Below the pieces are notes generated by a model. It was given only the letters and a program-made list of their open reading frames with translations, ran no database searches and was not told the origin of the DNA. Of a stretch of DNA of 64,000 nucleotides, positions 1 to 8,779 are shown in pieces. The stretch is from Amycolatopsis oliviviridis. Lineage in GTDB: Bacteria > Actinomycetota > Actinomycetes > Mycobacteriales > Pseudonocardiaceae. Made by a program: the position numbers and the translations under genes. Each line of letters starts with the position of its first letter. Within the stretch, counting starts at the first letter, position 1. Location of the stretch: NCBI RefSeq assembly GCF_014654365.1, contig NZ_BNAY01000007.1:468559-532558 (forward strand), read 5' to 3'.

Positions 1-415
1 CGAAGCGGCGGGCGGAACCGCTCCAGTCTTTTTCGCTGTGCCACCGACCGAAGCGGACGTGCAGGGAAGGCCGACCGCGCCGTAGCTGCGAGCCGTCCAT
101 GACGTCGTCCTGTGCGAGCGCGAAACAGTGCAGCAGTTCCAGACACGCCGCTGCCCGCACTGCGGCGTCCGAGTCCGGGGCGCCGCACCTCCAGCCCACG
201 TAGGCGAACATCGGGCGAAGACATTTCCCGCCACTCGCGAATTCGGGAAGGATGGATTCCGCGAGTTCGCCTTCGCGACGGCCGGAGAAGCACTCCGTCG
301 CCCGATCGTGGACGAACGCGTGCGCTTCGGCCAGGCAGCGCTCGCCCAGCCCCTCCAGCAACGGAATGGACGCCGCGCCCGGAGGCGCCGCCTCCTTGGT
401 CAACGCCGACGTCAT
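1..415 (-). CDS. Polyprenyl (geranylgeranyl-type) diphosphate synthase, N-terminal part
   Basis: This gene enters from the left edge, so only its first 138 residues are present. It belongs to the trans-isoprenyl diphosphate synthases, which condense isopentenyl diphosphate with allylic diphosphates in the cytosol. Visible family marks are GGKCLRP at residues 62-68 (family form GGKRLRP), the first aspartate-rich motif DDVMD at 103-107, and LRRGRPSLH just after it. The start ATG at 415 has a perfect AGGAGG nine bases upstream. The next gene, on the other strand, is a Rieske protein of a type often found in actinomycete carotenoid loci, so a role in making the C20 precursor is likely. Chain length cannot be judged because the C-terminal part is missing. 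Confidence 0.9.
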   Translation of the reverse strand, partial: MTSALTKEAAPPGAASIPLLEGLGERCLAEAHAFVHDRATECFSGRREGELAESILPEFASGGKCLRPMFAYVGWRCGAPDSDAAVRAAACLELLHCFALAQDDVMDGSQLRRGRPSLHVRFGRWHSEKDWSGSARRF

Positions 416-606
416 CCGACTGGACCTCCTGCTCACTGAAATACGATTCACAACCGGCTCATGATCCATACCTCTTCATCGGCGGGTACCCAGTCGGCCG
501 GATGTCAATCCTGTGATCACTCTTCTCGCTGTCGAAGCGTTGCGGGATCGCTTCATCGGCCTGAGGATGGTTTTAGTGGACGTTGTCGTCGAGCGGGAGA
601 GCCACA
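416..606. promoter_or_regulatory. Divergent intergenic region between prenyl synthase and Rieske gene
   Basis: This 191-base stretch separates two divergently transcribed genes and must hold both promoters. It is less GC-rich than its flanks around 440-480. I see no GGGTAT-type stress promoter and no clear palindrome here. Confidence 0.4.
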
Positions 607-1620
607 GTGGACTTCAGGCGTCGAATGCTCCGGGCATGGCCGTCTACCTGGCCGGTCCAGCCCTTCAAGGAACCCGCCTGGGCCAGGCAGGAACCCACTT
701 TTCAGGACTGTTCCCCGGCTCTCATCGATGCTGCTGTCAAACGTGCCGACGCACGGACGGCGGGCAACTGGTTCGTCGCGGGGGCGAGCCGGGAGATCAG
801 CCGGGACAAGCCGTTCGGTTTCCGGGTGGGGGACCGTGAACTGGTCGGTTGGCGCGATCAGGGCGGGGCGGTGGTCGTCGGAACCGGCGCGTGCCCGCAT
901 CTGGGCGCTCCGCTGGATCAAGCCCGCGTCCATTGTGGAGAGCTGGTCTGCCGCTGGCACGGAATGCGGATCGGTCCCGAGCGCCCGGGCTGGTCACCCT
1001 TGCCGTCCTACGACGACGGCGTCCTTGTCTGGGTACGGCTCGATCGGTTAGGCGGCGAGACACCCACGGAGAAACCTGTCGTGCCGTCGCGACCCGGCGG
1101 CGAGACAGTGGTCGACGCCGTCGCGACCTTGACCGGCGTCTGCGAGCCACTGGACGTCGTCGCCAACCGGCTCGATCCCTGGCACGGCGCCTGGTTCCAC
1201 CCGTACTCCTTCACCCGGCTCCGCGTTCTGTCAGCCCCGCAAGGAAATGACGTGACCGAAGCCGACGACCGGTTCGTCGTCGAGGTGACCTTCCGGCTCG
1301 CGGGCAAGCTGGGTGTCCCGGTGATCGCCGAGTTCACCTGCCCCGAGCCGCGGACGGTGGTCATGACGATCGTCGATGGCGAGGGTGTCGGCAGCGTGGT
1401 CGAAACCCACGCGACCCCACTCGGGGCGGGCCCCGACGGTCACCCGCGTACCGCCGTGATCGAAGCGACCATCGCCACTTCCGAAAGGCCTGGTTTCGCT
1501 GCGGCCACCAGGATCGCTCCGGCCCTGCGCCCCCTCATGCGCCGAGCGTCGGCCCGGCTCTGGCGGGACGACCTCGCCTACGCCGAACGTCGTTATGCGT
1601 TGAGAACCGGTCGAAGCTGA
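607..1620 (+). CDS. Rieske [2Fe-2S] protein, DUF5914-like
   Basis: A 337-residue protein with a Rieske cluster-binding pair near residues 96-118: CPH (C96, H98) and CRWH (C115, H118). The rest resembles DUF5914 proteins, which in actinomycetes often sit beside carotenoid genes; their reaction is not established to my knowledge. The start is taken as GTG at 607 because GGGAG lies seven bases upstream; an in-frame TTG at 583 is a weaker alternative. A TTA leucine codon occurs near residue 149. The divergent prenyl diphosphate synthase supports a role in isoprenoid or pigment metabolism, but that is inference. Confidence 0.75.
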   Translation: MDFRRRMLRAWPSTWPVQPFKEPAWARQEPTFQDCSPALIDAAVKRADARTAGNWFVAGASREISRDKPFGFRVGDRELVGWRDQGGAVVVGTGACPHLGAPLDQARVHCGELVCRWHGMRIGPERPGWSPLPSYDDGVLVWVRLDRLGGETPTEKPVVPSRPGGETVVDAVATLTGVCEPLDVVANRLDPWHGAWFHPYSFTRLRVLSAPQGNDVTEADDRFVVEVTFRLAGKLGVPVIAEFTCPEPRTVVMTIVDGEGVGSVVETHATPLGAGPDGHPRTAVIEATIATSERPGFAAATRIAPALRPLMRRASARLWRDDLAYAERRYALRTGRS

Positions 1621-1668
1621 GGGCCTGCGTGCCGTCGGAGCGAGCGGACATTGCCGAACCACTGGACC

Positions 1669-1956
1669 TTACGCTGAAGCGAGGTGATCCGGTTCATCGA
1701 GTTCCGCGAGCCAGGCCGACGCCTGCTCGGGATCCAGGCACGGAATATTCAACTCTCGGAGCCGACGAAGTTTCGCGGTGTCGGCACGGCTACCGCGGCC
1801 ACTGAGTACGGCGTGGTCGGCGACCGCGCAGACCAGCGCGGGATGCGGAATCTCGACTGCGCCGAAACCACGCGACGCGGCGGCCCCGATGATCTTTCCC
1901 AGAACGGCAGGGGCACCCAGGTAAAGGACCGTCCTGCCGTGCGGCCGTGAGGTCAT
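1669..1956 (-). CDS. Small hypothetical protein, faintly BRCT-like
   Basis: About 95 residues. The pattern of a strand followed by a glycine-bearing helix, then a central LVCAV strand and a C-terminal helix after NIPCLD loosely recalls BRCT domains, but the resemblance is weak and I would not assign a function. The ATG at 1956 is preferred because GGTGG lies six bases upstream; the frame stays open to a GTG at 2001. The gene converges on the Rieske gene, 48 bases away. Confidence 0.45.
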   Translation of the reverse strand: MTSRPHGRTVLYLGAPAVLGKIIGAAASRGFGAVEIPHPALVCAVADHAVLSGRGSRADTAKLRRLRELNIPCLDPEQASAWLAELDEPDHLASA

Positions 1957-2032
1957 CCGCTTCCACCATGTTCGCATGATGTGCGAATGCCCGGTGAGCA
2001 CGCGAACAAACCATGAGCGGACACAAAAACGT

Positions 2033-2103
2033 GGCCGGTCTCGGAGCCGCCGCGGTTTTCGAGAAAGGTCTTGAAGCGGTCGAGGTCGCCGTGGACGCGG
2101 CGA
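2033..2103 (-). pseudogene. Relic of the C-terminal end of an SRPBCC gene
   Basis: These 71 bases match 49438-49508 with about four mismatches. There the sequence codes for the C-terminal residues GDLDRFKTFLENRGGSETG of an intact SRPBCC protein. Here nothing else of the gene remains, and the relic directly abuts the stop codon of the DUF4383 gene. It is a leftover of a duplication followed by deletion and is not expected to be translated. Confidence 0.75.
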
Positions 2104-2109
2104 TGCCCA

Positions 2110-2574
2110 TCAGACGGCTCGTGGTGACGTGGGGCGACGGTCGATGGTGCCGGCGATGCCGCCGAGGGCGATCATGCCGAGGGCCAGGCCGAGGTGCAGC
2201 CAGTTGTCGGCGGGGTTGACGGGTACGAAGTTCGCCGGGGAGTCGTGGTCGATGACGAGGCCGTAGAGCCATAGCAGGAGGTAGATCACTCCGCCGCCGA
2301 TCAGGTAGCCGACGGCGCTGCGGGATGTGCGGGCCAGGAGAAGCCCGGCGACGCCGAAGAGCAGGTGCACGATGTTGTGCAGGACCGAGACCATGAAGAC
2401 GCCGAGCAGCATCGCGGACGAGTGGTGTCCGGCGAAGGAGAGCTGGTCGTAGTCGGTGGTGAGGCCTGGGATGAAGCCGGCGATGCCGACGAGCAGGAAC
2501 ACCACTCCGACGGCGGCCGCGGTCAGCTGTGCGGGCGTCCGGGCGGTCTTGGTGGCCGTGGTGGTTCGGGTCAT
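2110..2574 (-). CDS. DUF4383 four-helix membrane protein
   Basis: A 154-residue integral membrane protein. After a short Thr/Ala/Lys-rich cytoplasmic start there are about four hydrophobic segments (roughly residues 17-37, 53-80, 87-107 and 125-144) with the family-like sequence VSVLHNIVHLLFGVAGL in the middle. DUF4383 proteins have no known reaction. The start ATG at 2574 has GAGGAGA seven bases upstream, which rules out the longer frame. A stress-type promoter (GTTT-N15-GGGTAT, 2623-2647) lies upstream inside the end of the preceding glycosyltransferase gene, so it can be expressed on its own. A diverged paralogue lies at 56004-56435. Confidence 0.85.
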   Translation of the reverse strand: MTRTTTATKTARTPAQLTAAAVGVVFLLVGIAGFIPGLTTDYDQLSFAGHHSSAMLLGVFMVSVLHNIVHLLFGVAGLLLARTSRSAVGYLIGGGVIYLLLWLYGLVIDHDSPANFVPVNPADNWLHLGLALGMIALGGIAGTIDRRPTSPRAV

Positions 2575-2615
2575 GGCGAAATCTCCTCGAACTCGACGAT
2601 GATTTTCGCGAACCC

Positions 2616-3668
2616 TCAAGCGATACCCGGTGTGGTGCGGGCGAAACGACGAGACGGAATCGGTGCGAGGCCGTCGACGGCCTCGACGACGGCCGCGGGC
2701 CGGATACCGTCGAGGCAGGGATGGCCGGGCACCGGGCAGACCCGGGCTCGGCTATCGCGGCAACCGGCGTGCTGGTCGCCGAGCAGTGCGGCCGGAACGC
2801 CGTATGGGGCCCAGCGCGAAGCGGGTACGACCGGCGCGAAAAGCGAGACCACCGGGGTCCCGACGGCCGCCGCGAGATGGGCGGGACCGGTGTTGGGCGC
2901 GACCACCGCGTCCGCTCCGGCGAGGACGGCGGCCAGTTCGGCCAGACCGGTGCGACCGCCCAGATCGAGCGCGGTCCCCGCGACCTCCGCGGTCAAGTCG
3001 CTTTCCGCAGGTGACCCCGTCACGACGACCCGGCGCCCGGCGGCTTGCAGTGCCCGGACGATCGCCGCGGACCGACGCGCCGAGGGCTGCCGCGCCGGAA
3101 CCGACGCGGCGGGGTGGACGACGACGTAGCCTTCGCCGGGCCCGCCGACGAGGCCATCCACGTCCGGAAGCGGGTGGCGGATCGCGAGGCCGCCGTTGTC
3201 GTTGTACGGCAAAGAGAATCCGGCCGCCTGCGCGAGAGAGAGCATTCGGAGCGCTTCCGGCGGATCGCCGGGGACGTGGTGCCGGAGGTCGAGCAGTGAG
3301 CCGGGATAGTCGTCGCAGACCGCGCCGATCCACGGCACCCCGGCCATTCTCAGGAGCAAGGCCAGCGGCAAGGGGGACTGGTGGAACGACGTCAGGATCA
3401 GCGCGGCGTCGAGGAACAGCTCTCGCAGCCCATGGACGAACGCCTCGGTTTCTCCCGGATCGATCGGCGGGGGGTCGGGATCGATCCACGGCGCGCACCA
3501 CGTGAGGACTTCGTCGACGCCGGGAAGGAGCTCACCCGCGGCACGTCCTCGCGGTCCGGTGAGCAGGGTGACCCTGGCGGAGCCGGCCGCGACGGCGCGG
3601 ACGCAAGGGCCCGCGAGCAGGACGTCGCCCAGATTGTCCATCCTCGCGACGAGCACGTTCCCCTTCAT
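2616..3668 (-). CDS. Glycosyltransferase family 9 (heptosyltransferase-like)
   Basis: A 350-residue GT-B fold protein of the family that holds bacterial ADP-heptose transferases. The N-terminus NVLVARMDNLGDVLLAGP and the nucleotide-side part with VVHPAASVPAR, VTGSPAE and APNTGPAHLAAAVGTPVVSLFAP are typical. The start ATG at 3668 overlaps the stop of the upstream GT2-phosphatase gene (ATGA), so the two are translationally coupled. Because that neighbour carries a GmhB-like phosphatase and gmhA/hldE-type genes lie 7 kb away, transfer of a D,D-heptose or related sugar to a glycan or small acceptor is likely. Acceptor unknown. Confidence 0.85.
   Translation of the reverse strand: MKGNVLVARMDNLGDVLLAGPCVRAVAAGSARVTLLTGPRGRAAGELLPGVDEVLTWCAPWIDPDPPPIDPGETEAFVHGLRELFLDAALILTSFHQSPLPLALLLRMAGVPWIGAVCDDYPGSLLDLRHHVPGDPPEALRMLSLAQAAGFSLPYNDNGGLAIRHPLPDVDGLVGGPGEGYVVVHPAASVPARQPSARRSAAIVRALQAAGRRVVVTGSPAESDLTAEVAGTALDLGGRTGLAELAAVLAGADAVVAPNTGPAHLAAAVGTPVVSLFAPVVPASRWAPYGVPAALLGDQHAGCRDSRARVCPVPGHPCLDGIRPAAVVEAVDGLAPIPSRRFARTTPGIA
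2623..2647 (-). promoter_or_regulatory. SigB/SigF-type promoter of the DUF4383 gene
   Basis: Read on the minus strand: GTTT, 15 bases, GGGTAT. This is an exact match to the actinobacterial general-stress sigma consensus. It lies inside the 3' end of the GT9 gene, 48 bases before the DUF4383 start. Confidence 0.65.
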
Positions 3669-5152
3669 CGGGAGCCCGTGACGGCCAGGTGTACCGCCTC
3701 GGCGAGATCGCGGGCGACGGTCGCCCGGCGGCGCGCCCGGTCGACCTCCTCGGAACGGGTGCGGGCCGTCGGGATCAGGATCCCGCGGGCACCCGCGGCG
3801 GTCGCCGCGTCGACATCGGCGCCGGTGTCGCCGATGACCACGCAGCGGCGGACGTCCACCCCGAGCGCTTCGGCGGCCCGGCGTATCAAGCCGGGAGCGG
3901 GTTTCCGGCAGACGCAACCGTCTTCGTCGTCGTGCACGCAGACCTGCCAGGTACCGAAGGGGCCTAGGAGCTCTTCGACCCGGCTGTTCACCGCGGTCAG
4001 GCGGTCGGGGGTGATCAGGCCCTTGGCGACACCGGATTGGTTGCTGACGACCCCGATCCGTATTCCGGCCGCGCGCACGTCGTGGAGGAGTTCTTTGGCG
4101 CCGGGGACGGGGCGGACGCCGTCGGGGTCGTCGAGGTACGGGACGTCGACGATCAGGGTGTCGTCCCGGTCGAACAGCACCGCGTGCGGTCGCCGGTACA
4201 GCCGATGCCGCAGTTCGCCGCGCAACCGGTGGTAACAGGCCGCGGGCGGGATCAGCACACTGGTCAGCAGCATGCGCGAGACCTCACCCGGGGTGAGCGG
4301 GCCGGTCGCGATCCGGCGGGCGGCGAACTCGGCGGTCAGCCCGGTCCAGAGGCCCGCCGCGGCGGTGGCGGCCCTACGCCGTCCGAACGCGAACAATGCC
4401 GCGGCGGCCAGAGCGCTCGTGGTGGTGAGCGCGTGCCGTCCGAGCCGTCCCCGACCGGCTCCGGTCTGCTGCCGCCACAGCACGCCGTGACTGCGCCGCA
4501 TGAGCGCGTCGTCGGAATTGCCGCGCTGGGCACGCAGGCTGGCGAGCGGACCGGATCGTTTCGGCGGATGCGTGGTGACCCTCTGGCCTTTCGCGATCAG
4601 ATAACCGGCTTTGGCGACCTTCAGCGCCAGGTCGGAGTCCTCGCGGTAGGCGCGGGGAAACCGTTCGTCGAAGCCGCCGACCTCGGCGAGTACGGCACGC
4701 CGGTAGGCCATGTCCGCGGTGATCCACCTCGCGGTCTCCAGCCCGGCCGTCCCGCGTTCGTCGTCAGTGGGACGCCGTTCTCGCGGCAACGGCACAGTGA
4801 TCCGTGCCTGGGATGCCGCCGTCTTCGCGTCGAGCGGAAGCAGGTCTTCGGCGAGTTCCCGCGACCAGTCGGCGCCGACCTTCACGTCGTCGTCGAGGAA
4901 GGCGATCCATTCGGTGCTCGCGCGCCGCCAGCCGGCGTTGCGCGCGGCGGCGGGACCTCGCCCACCGCCGCGGATCACCTCCACCTCCGGGGTCATCGGG
5001 AGGAGCCGCAGCTCGGCGCCGTCGGGGCGGTCGTCGACCACGATGATCCGGGCAGGCCTCGGCTCGCCGGCGGCTTCGATCCCGCGGAGCAGCTCGTGCA
5101 GGTTGTCGCGTCCGGTGGTCGGAACCACGATGGTGTAGTCGAGAGGGCTCAC
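3665..5152 (-). CDS. GT2 glycosyltransferase fused to GmhB-like HAD phosphatase
   Basis: A 495-residue two-part enzyme. Residues 5-230 form a family 2 glycosyltransferase (VVPTTGRD, IIVVDDRP, LDDD at 86-89, RAYREDSDLALKV). Residues 240-315 are an Ala-rich, partly hydrophobic linker. Residues 324-495 form a HAD-IIIA phosphatase: DxDxT motif at 328-332, SNQSG at 370-374, Lys417 in CRKPAP, and GDTGADVDAA at 441-450. This part resembles GmhB, which removes the 7-phosphate from heptose 1,7-bisphosphate. The start is GTG at 5152; the upstream open frame is antisense to the aldehyde dehydrogenase gene. It overlaps the following GT9 gene by four bases. The fusion puts a step of ADP-heptose synthesis and a glycosyl transfer on one chain. 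Confidence 0.85.
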   Translation of the reverse strand: MSPLDYTIVVPTTGRDNLHELLRGIEAAGEPRPARIIVVDDRPDGAELRLLPMTPEVEVIRGGGRGPAAARNAGWRRASTEWIAFLDDDVKVGADWSRELAEDLLPLDAKTAASQARITVPLPRERRPTDDERGTAGLETARWITADMAYRRAVLAEVGGFDERFPRAYREDSDLALKVAKAGYLIAKGQRVTTHPPKRSGPLASLRAQRGNSDDALMRRSHGVLWRQQTGAGRGRLGRHALTTTSALAAAALFAFGRRRAATAAAGLWTGLTAEFAARRIATGPLTPGEVSRMLLTSVLIPPAACYHRLRGELRHRLYRRPHAVLFDRDDTLIVDVPYLDDPDGVRPVPGAKELLHDVRAAGIRIGVVSNQSGVAKGLITPDRLTAVNSRVEELLGPFGTWQVCVHDDEDGCVCRKPAPGLIRRAAEALGVDVRRCVVIGDTGADVDAATAAGARGILIPTARTRSEEVDRARRRATVARDLAEAVHLAVTGSR

Positions 5153-5220
5153 CTGATCGCGATACCCACTGGGGACACCACCAAACGCAACCGTCCACAG
5201 TGGAGTGAAGGGCTTCTGAG

Positions 5221-5245
5221 GTGTCACGGCCGCCGAACCGGGTAA
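5221..5245 (+). promoter_or_regulatory. SigB/SigF-type promoter of the aldehyde dehydrogenase gene
   Basis: GTGT, 15 bases, GGGTAA. The -10 ends nine bases before the ATG at 5255, so the transcript would be leaderless or nearly so. No Shine-Dalgarno sequence fits in that space. Confidence 0.6.
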
Positions 5246-5254
5246 CCGACGGGC

Positions 5255-6553
5255 ATGGTGAAGATCCACAACCCCGCAGACCTGGAATCCGTGCTCGGCT
5301 CGGCGAAGAAGGCGGCCCGGGACTGGGCAGCCACCCCGGCGGCCGAACGCGGAGCGGCGATCAAGGACGCGGCGAGAGGACTGCGTGAGCGGGTGGGCGA
5401 GCTCGCCGCCCTCCTCGAGGGCGAGACCGGGAAACTCCGCGCCGAGGCGGAGGAAAGCGTCCTCGCCGGTGTCGGCACGCTGGAACAGTACGCCGAACTC
5501 GGGCCGGTGCACCGCGGCCGCTCCCTGCTCGGGAACCCCGGCGCCACCGACCTGATGGTGCCCGAGCCGCGCGGCGTGGTGGTCGCGCTGACCCCGTGGA
5601 ACGATCCGATCGCGGTGGCCTGCGGCCTGCTCGGCGCGGCGCTCGCCACCGGCAACACGGTCGTGCACAAGCCCAGCGAACGGTGCCCGGACACCGGAGC
5701 CAGGCTTGGTGCGGCGCTGTCTTCGACGCTGCCGGACGGAGTACTTCAGACGGTCCAGGGGGACGGTGCGGTCGGGGCCGCGCTGGCGGAGAGCCCGGAC
5801 GTCGACGTGGTGGCCCATGTCGGGAGCACTGCGGCGGGCCGGTCGATCGCGGCGGCGACGGCGCGAACGGGAGCGAAGGCGTTGCTGGAGAACGGTGGCA
5901 ACGACGCGCTGGTGATCGACGCCGACGTGGATCCTCGGTGGGCGGCCGCGCAGGCGGCGACCGGGGCTTTCGCCAACGCGGGGCAGATCTGTGTGGCCGT
6001 CGAGCGGATCTACGCGCACCAGGAGGTTGCCGAGGCCTTCCTCGACGCGCTGGTCCAGGAGGCAGGGAACCGTGAGATCGCCCCGCTCGTCGACCGGCGC
6101 CATCGCGAAGGTGTGCACGACCAGGTGGTCGAGGCGATCGCGCAGGGCGCGGAACCGCTGACCGGCGGGAAGCTTCCGGACGGGCCGGGCTCGTTTTACC
6201 CGGCGACCGTCCTGGCGGGCTGCACCGCGGAGATGCGGGTGTTCCGGGAAGAGACTTTCGGCCCGGTCGCGCCGGTGTGCGTGGTCCCGGATTTCGAGCA
6301 GGGGCTGGAGCTGGCGGCCGCGGACGACTACGGGCTCGCCGCCACGGTGCTCACGTCGTCGATGGAGCACGCCCAGCGCGCCTGGCGGCGGCTGCCCGTC
6401 GGCACGGTGAAGATCAACGACGTCTTCGGGGGCGCCCCCGGCGGCTCGGCGCATCCGCGCCGGGCCAGCGGGAGCGGTTATGGTTACGGCCCCGAATTGC
6501 TCGACGAGATGACCCAGACGAAGGTCGTTCACCTCGCCCCGCCCGGGCCCTGA
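5255..6553 (+). CDS. Aldehyde dehydrogenase family protein
   Basis: A 432-residue NAD(P)-dependent aldehyde dehydrogenase, somewhat shorter than the usual 470-500. Seen are TPWNDP (114-119), the cofactor-loop HVGSTAAGR (188-196), the general-base glutamate E212 in LENGGND (usual form ELGGK) and the catalytic C246 in NAGQIC. The cofactor-loop and ENGGND variants suggest a divergent subfamily with unknown substrate. Its last 25 bases overlap the 3' end of the convergent UDP-sugar dehydrogenase gene. It lies inside the glycan locus under its own stress-type promoter; sugar aldehyde oxidation is possible but not shown. Confidence 0.85.
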   Translation: MVKIHNPADLESVLGSAKKAARDWAATPAAERGAAIKDAARGLRERVGELAALLEGETGKLRAEAEESVLAGVGTLEQYAELGPVHRGRSLLGNPGATDLMVPEPRGVVVALTPWNDPIAVACGLLGAALATGNTVVHKPSERCPDTGARLGAALSSTLPDGVLQTVQGDGAVGAALAESPDVDVVAHVGSTAAGRSIAAATARTGAKALLENGGNDALVIDADVDPRWAAAQAATGAFANAGQICVAVERIYAHQEVAEAFLDALVQEAGNREIAPLVDRRHREGVHDQVVEAIAQGAEPLTGGKLPDGPGSFYPATVLAGCTAEMRVFREETFGPVAPVCVVPDFEQGLELAAADDYGLAATVLTSSMEHAQRAWRRLPVGTVKINDVFGGAPGGSAHPRRASGSGYGYGPELLDEMTQTKVVHLAPPGP

Positions 6554-7845
6554 GCCGCTGTTCCCAGCCCGATGACGGTGAAGCCCGCTTCGCCGACGGC
6601 CGCCGGATCGAGGAGGTTCCTCGTGTCGACGACGATCGCCTGGTCGGTGGCCGCGGCGAGGCGTGCCCAGTCGAGTTCCCGGAACTCGGGCCATTCGGTC
6701 AGCACGACCAGCGCCTCGGCGTCTTTCGCCACCAGGTACGGATCGTCGACGACCTGGACGATGTCCGGCGCGGCGCTCGCGACGCCGGGGTCGTAGCCGG
6801 TCAGAATCGCGCCGCTCCTGGCGAGTTCACCGGCGATCGCCAGCGCGGGGGAGTCCCGCAGATCCCCGGTGCCCGCCTTGAACGCCAGTCCGAGCAGGCC
6901 GATCCGGGTTCCGGTGAGTGAACCGTCCGTCGCACCGGTGATCGCGAGGCGGATCTTGCGCACCACGGCCGATTGGTGCCGGGCGTTGGCTTTCAGGACG
7001 TCCCGCAGCATGCCGAAGTCGACACCCGCGCGTTCCGCCGTCCGCACCAGTGCGGCGGTGTCCTTGGGCAGGCACGAACCTCCCCAGCCGGGGCCCGGCC
7101 GCAGAAAGGCGGGCCCGATGCGGGAGTCGAGGCCGATCAGCCTTCCGACGGCACGGATGTCGGCTCCGTGGTGCTCGCACAGTTCCGCGAGAGTGTTCAC
7201 ATAGGACAGTTTCATCGCCAGGAAGGCGTTGCTGGCGTATTTCGCCAGCTCGGCGCTCGCCGGGTCGGTGAACCACACCGGCGCGTCGATTCCCCGGTAC
7301 AGCGCGGCCACCCGTTCGGCGGCGGGACGGTCTTCGTCGCGAGAGCCGAGCACGATCCGCTCCGGGCGCAGGAAATCCTCGACGGCGTGGCCTTCACGGA
7401 GGAACTCGGGATTGCCGACCACCGGGAGATCCGCGTCGCCGAGCAACTCCGGCAGCCGGTTCCCCGTGCCCACGGGGACCGTGGACTTCGTGACGACGAC
7501 ACATCCCGGCGTCAGTAGCCCGGGCAGTCCGGTCACCACTTCTTCCAGCGCCCGGACGTCCGCGTCGCCGCCTTCGCCTTGGGGCGTGGGCAGGCAGAGC
7601 AGGACGACGTCCACGGCGGCCAGTCCGTCCGTCTTGGTGCTGAACAGCAGACGCCCGCAGATCAGGCCGTCGCGGACCAGCTCGGCCAGTCCCGGCTCGG
7701 CGATGGCGACCTCGCCCCGGTTCAATTCGTCTACTTTGGACTGATCGCTGTCGACGCAGACGACGTCGTGGCCAAGGTGGGTGAAGCACGCGGCGCTCGT
7801 CAAACCGACGTACCCCGCCCCGATGACGCCGATCCGCTCAACCAT
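6529..7845 (-). CDS. UDP-glucose/GDP-mannose dehydrogenase family (UDP-glucose 6-dehydrogenase-like)
   Basis: A 438-residue NAD-dependent nucleotide-sugar dehydrogenase, expected to oxidise UDP-glucose to UDP-glucuronate in two steps. The dinucleotide-binding GAGYVG is at 9-14, the NPEFLREG motif at 145-152, and the catalytic cysteine C258 in GGSCLPKDT. The ATG at 7845 overlaps the end of the upstream GT9 gene by eight bases. It is the last gene of the six-gene operon starting at 13030. UDP-glucuronate would be a substrate for the nearby epimerase/decarboxylase-like protein at 13166-14131. Confidence 0.9.
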   Translation of the reverse strand: MVERIGVIGAGYVGLTSAACFTHLGHDVVCVDSDQSKVDELNRGEVAIAEPGLAELVRDGLICGRLLFSTKTDGLAAVDVVLLCLPTPQGEGGDADVRALEEVVTGLPGLLTPGCVVVTKSTVPVGTGNRLPELLGDADLPVVGNPEFLREGHAVEDFLRPERIVLGSRDEDRPAAERVAALYRGIDAPVWFTDPASAELAKYASNAFLAMKLSYVNTLAELCEHHGADIRAVGRLIGLDSRIGPAFLRPGPGWGGSCLPKDTAALVRTAERAGVDFGMLRDVLKANARHQSAVVRKIRLAITGATDGSLTGTRIGLLGLAFKAGTGDLRDSPALAIAGELARSGAILTGYDPGVASAAPDIVQVVDDPYLVAKDAEALVVLTEWPEFRELDWARLAAATDQAIVVDTRNLLDPAAVGEAGFTVIGLGTAAQGPGGAR

Positions 7846-8779
7846 GGGAAGCACCGGCCCGGAGCAGTTCGCCCGCCGCGGCGATGACCCGCTCTTCGCG
7901 GAGCAGCAGAAGACCCGCGTCCGGCTCGCCCGCGTGCGGATCACCGACGTCGCCCACCCAGAGGACCGTGTGCTGCCGTGCCTCGGGCGGCGGCCCCCAG
8001 AGCCGGGGCGGAGTCGGCCCGAACAGGAGGACCGACGGCGTGCCGTAGGCGGTGGCGAGATGGCCGACGCCGGTGTCCCCGCAGACGACCAATGCCGCTT
8101 CGGCCACGGTCGCGGCCAGTTCCGCGAGGCCGGAGTCTCCGGCGAGGACCGCGTCCGCGGGGAGGCCCGCTCGGTCCGCGACCTCGCGCGCGAGCGGGGC
8201 TTCCGGCGCGCTCCCCGTGATCACCACCCGGTGCCCTCCGGCCAGTTCCCGCGCCACCCGCGCGTAGCGTTCGGCCGGCCAGCGCCGGGCGGCGAAGGCG
8301 GCACCGGGATGGATCACCACCGCCCCGGGCGCGGGGCTGGGTCCCGGTGGCGGTGGGAGGGCGAGGTCCGCGCGGTCGGCGGGGATCCGCGCGGCCTCCA
8401 GGAGACGGCACCAGCGGTCGACCTCGTGGACGTCGGCCGGCCAGTCCGGGCCGTCGACGCCGGGGAAGTCGGGATGCCGGTGGGTGATCAGCTCGACCGG
8501 ATCCTGGGCGGGCAGATCATGGATGCTCTCCGGACCACGGCCGTGCAGGTTGACCGCCAGCCGCGGCGGCTCTCCGGGCCAGGACAGCTCACCGAGCCCC
8601 GCTGTCGGGAGTAGTTCGTCCACGGCGTCGATCAGCTCGACGATGTCCCGCAGGTTTTCCGGCGCGGCGAGCACCAGCCGTTCGCCGTCGAAGGCGCGGC
8701 GCAGGGCGCGCAGCGCGGGGACAGCGGTGAGCAGGTCACCCAGGCCGAGCGCGCGCAACACCAGGATGCCGCCGCTCAT
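7838..8779 (-). CDS. Glycosyltransferase family 9 (heptosyltransferase-like)
   Basis: A 313-residue GT9 protein, the second in the locus. The N-terminus GGILVLRALGLGDLLTAVP and the C-terminal half with VIHPGAAFAARRWP, VITGSAPE and CGDTGVGHLATAYGTPSVLLFGP fit ADP-heptose transferases. The ATG at 8779 overlaps the stop of the SDR gene. Placement directly after the hldE-like and SDR genes argues that its donor is the ADP-sugar made by this operon. Confidence 0.85.
   Translation of the reverse strand: MSGGILVLRALGLGDLLTAVPALRALRRAFDGERLVLAAPENLRDIVELIDAVDELLPTAGLGELSWPGEPPRLAVNLHGRGPESIHDLPAQDPVELITHRHPDFPGVDGPDWPADVHEVDRWCRLLEAARIPADRADLALPPPPGPSPAPGAVVIHPGAAFAARRWPAERYARVARELAGGHRVVITGSAPEAPLAREVADRAGLPADAVLAGDSGLAELAATVAEAALVVCGDTGVGHLATAYGTPSVLLFGPTPPRLWGPPPEARQHTVLWVGDVGDPHAGEPDAGLLLLREERVIAAAGELLRAGASHG

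Noticed and set aside
5153..6694. Upstream extension of the GT2-phosphatase frame antisense to the aldehyde dehydrogenase gene
   Set aside because: It mirrors a well-conserved plus-strand enzyme, and family alignment starts at the GTG at 5152.
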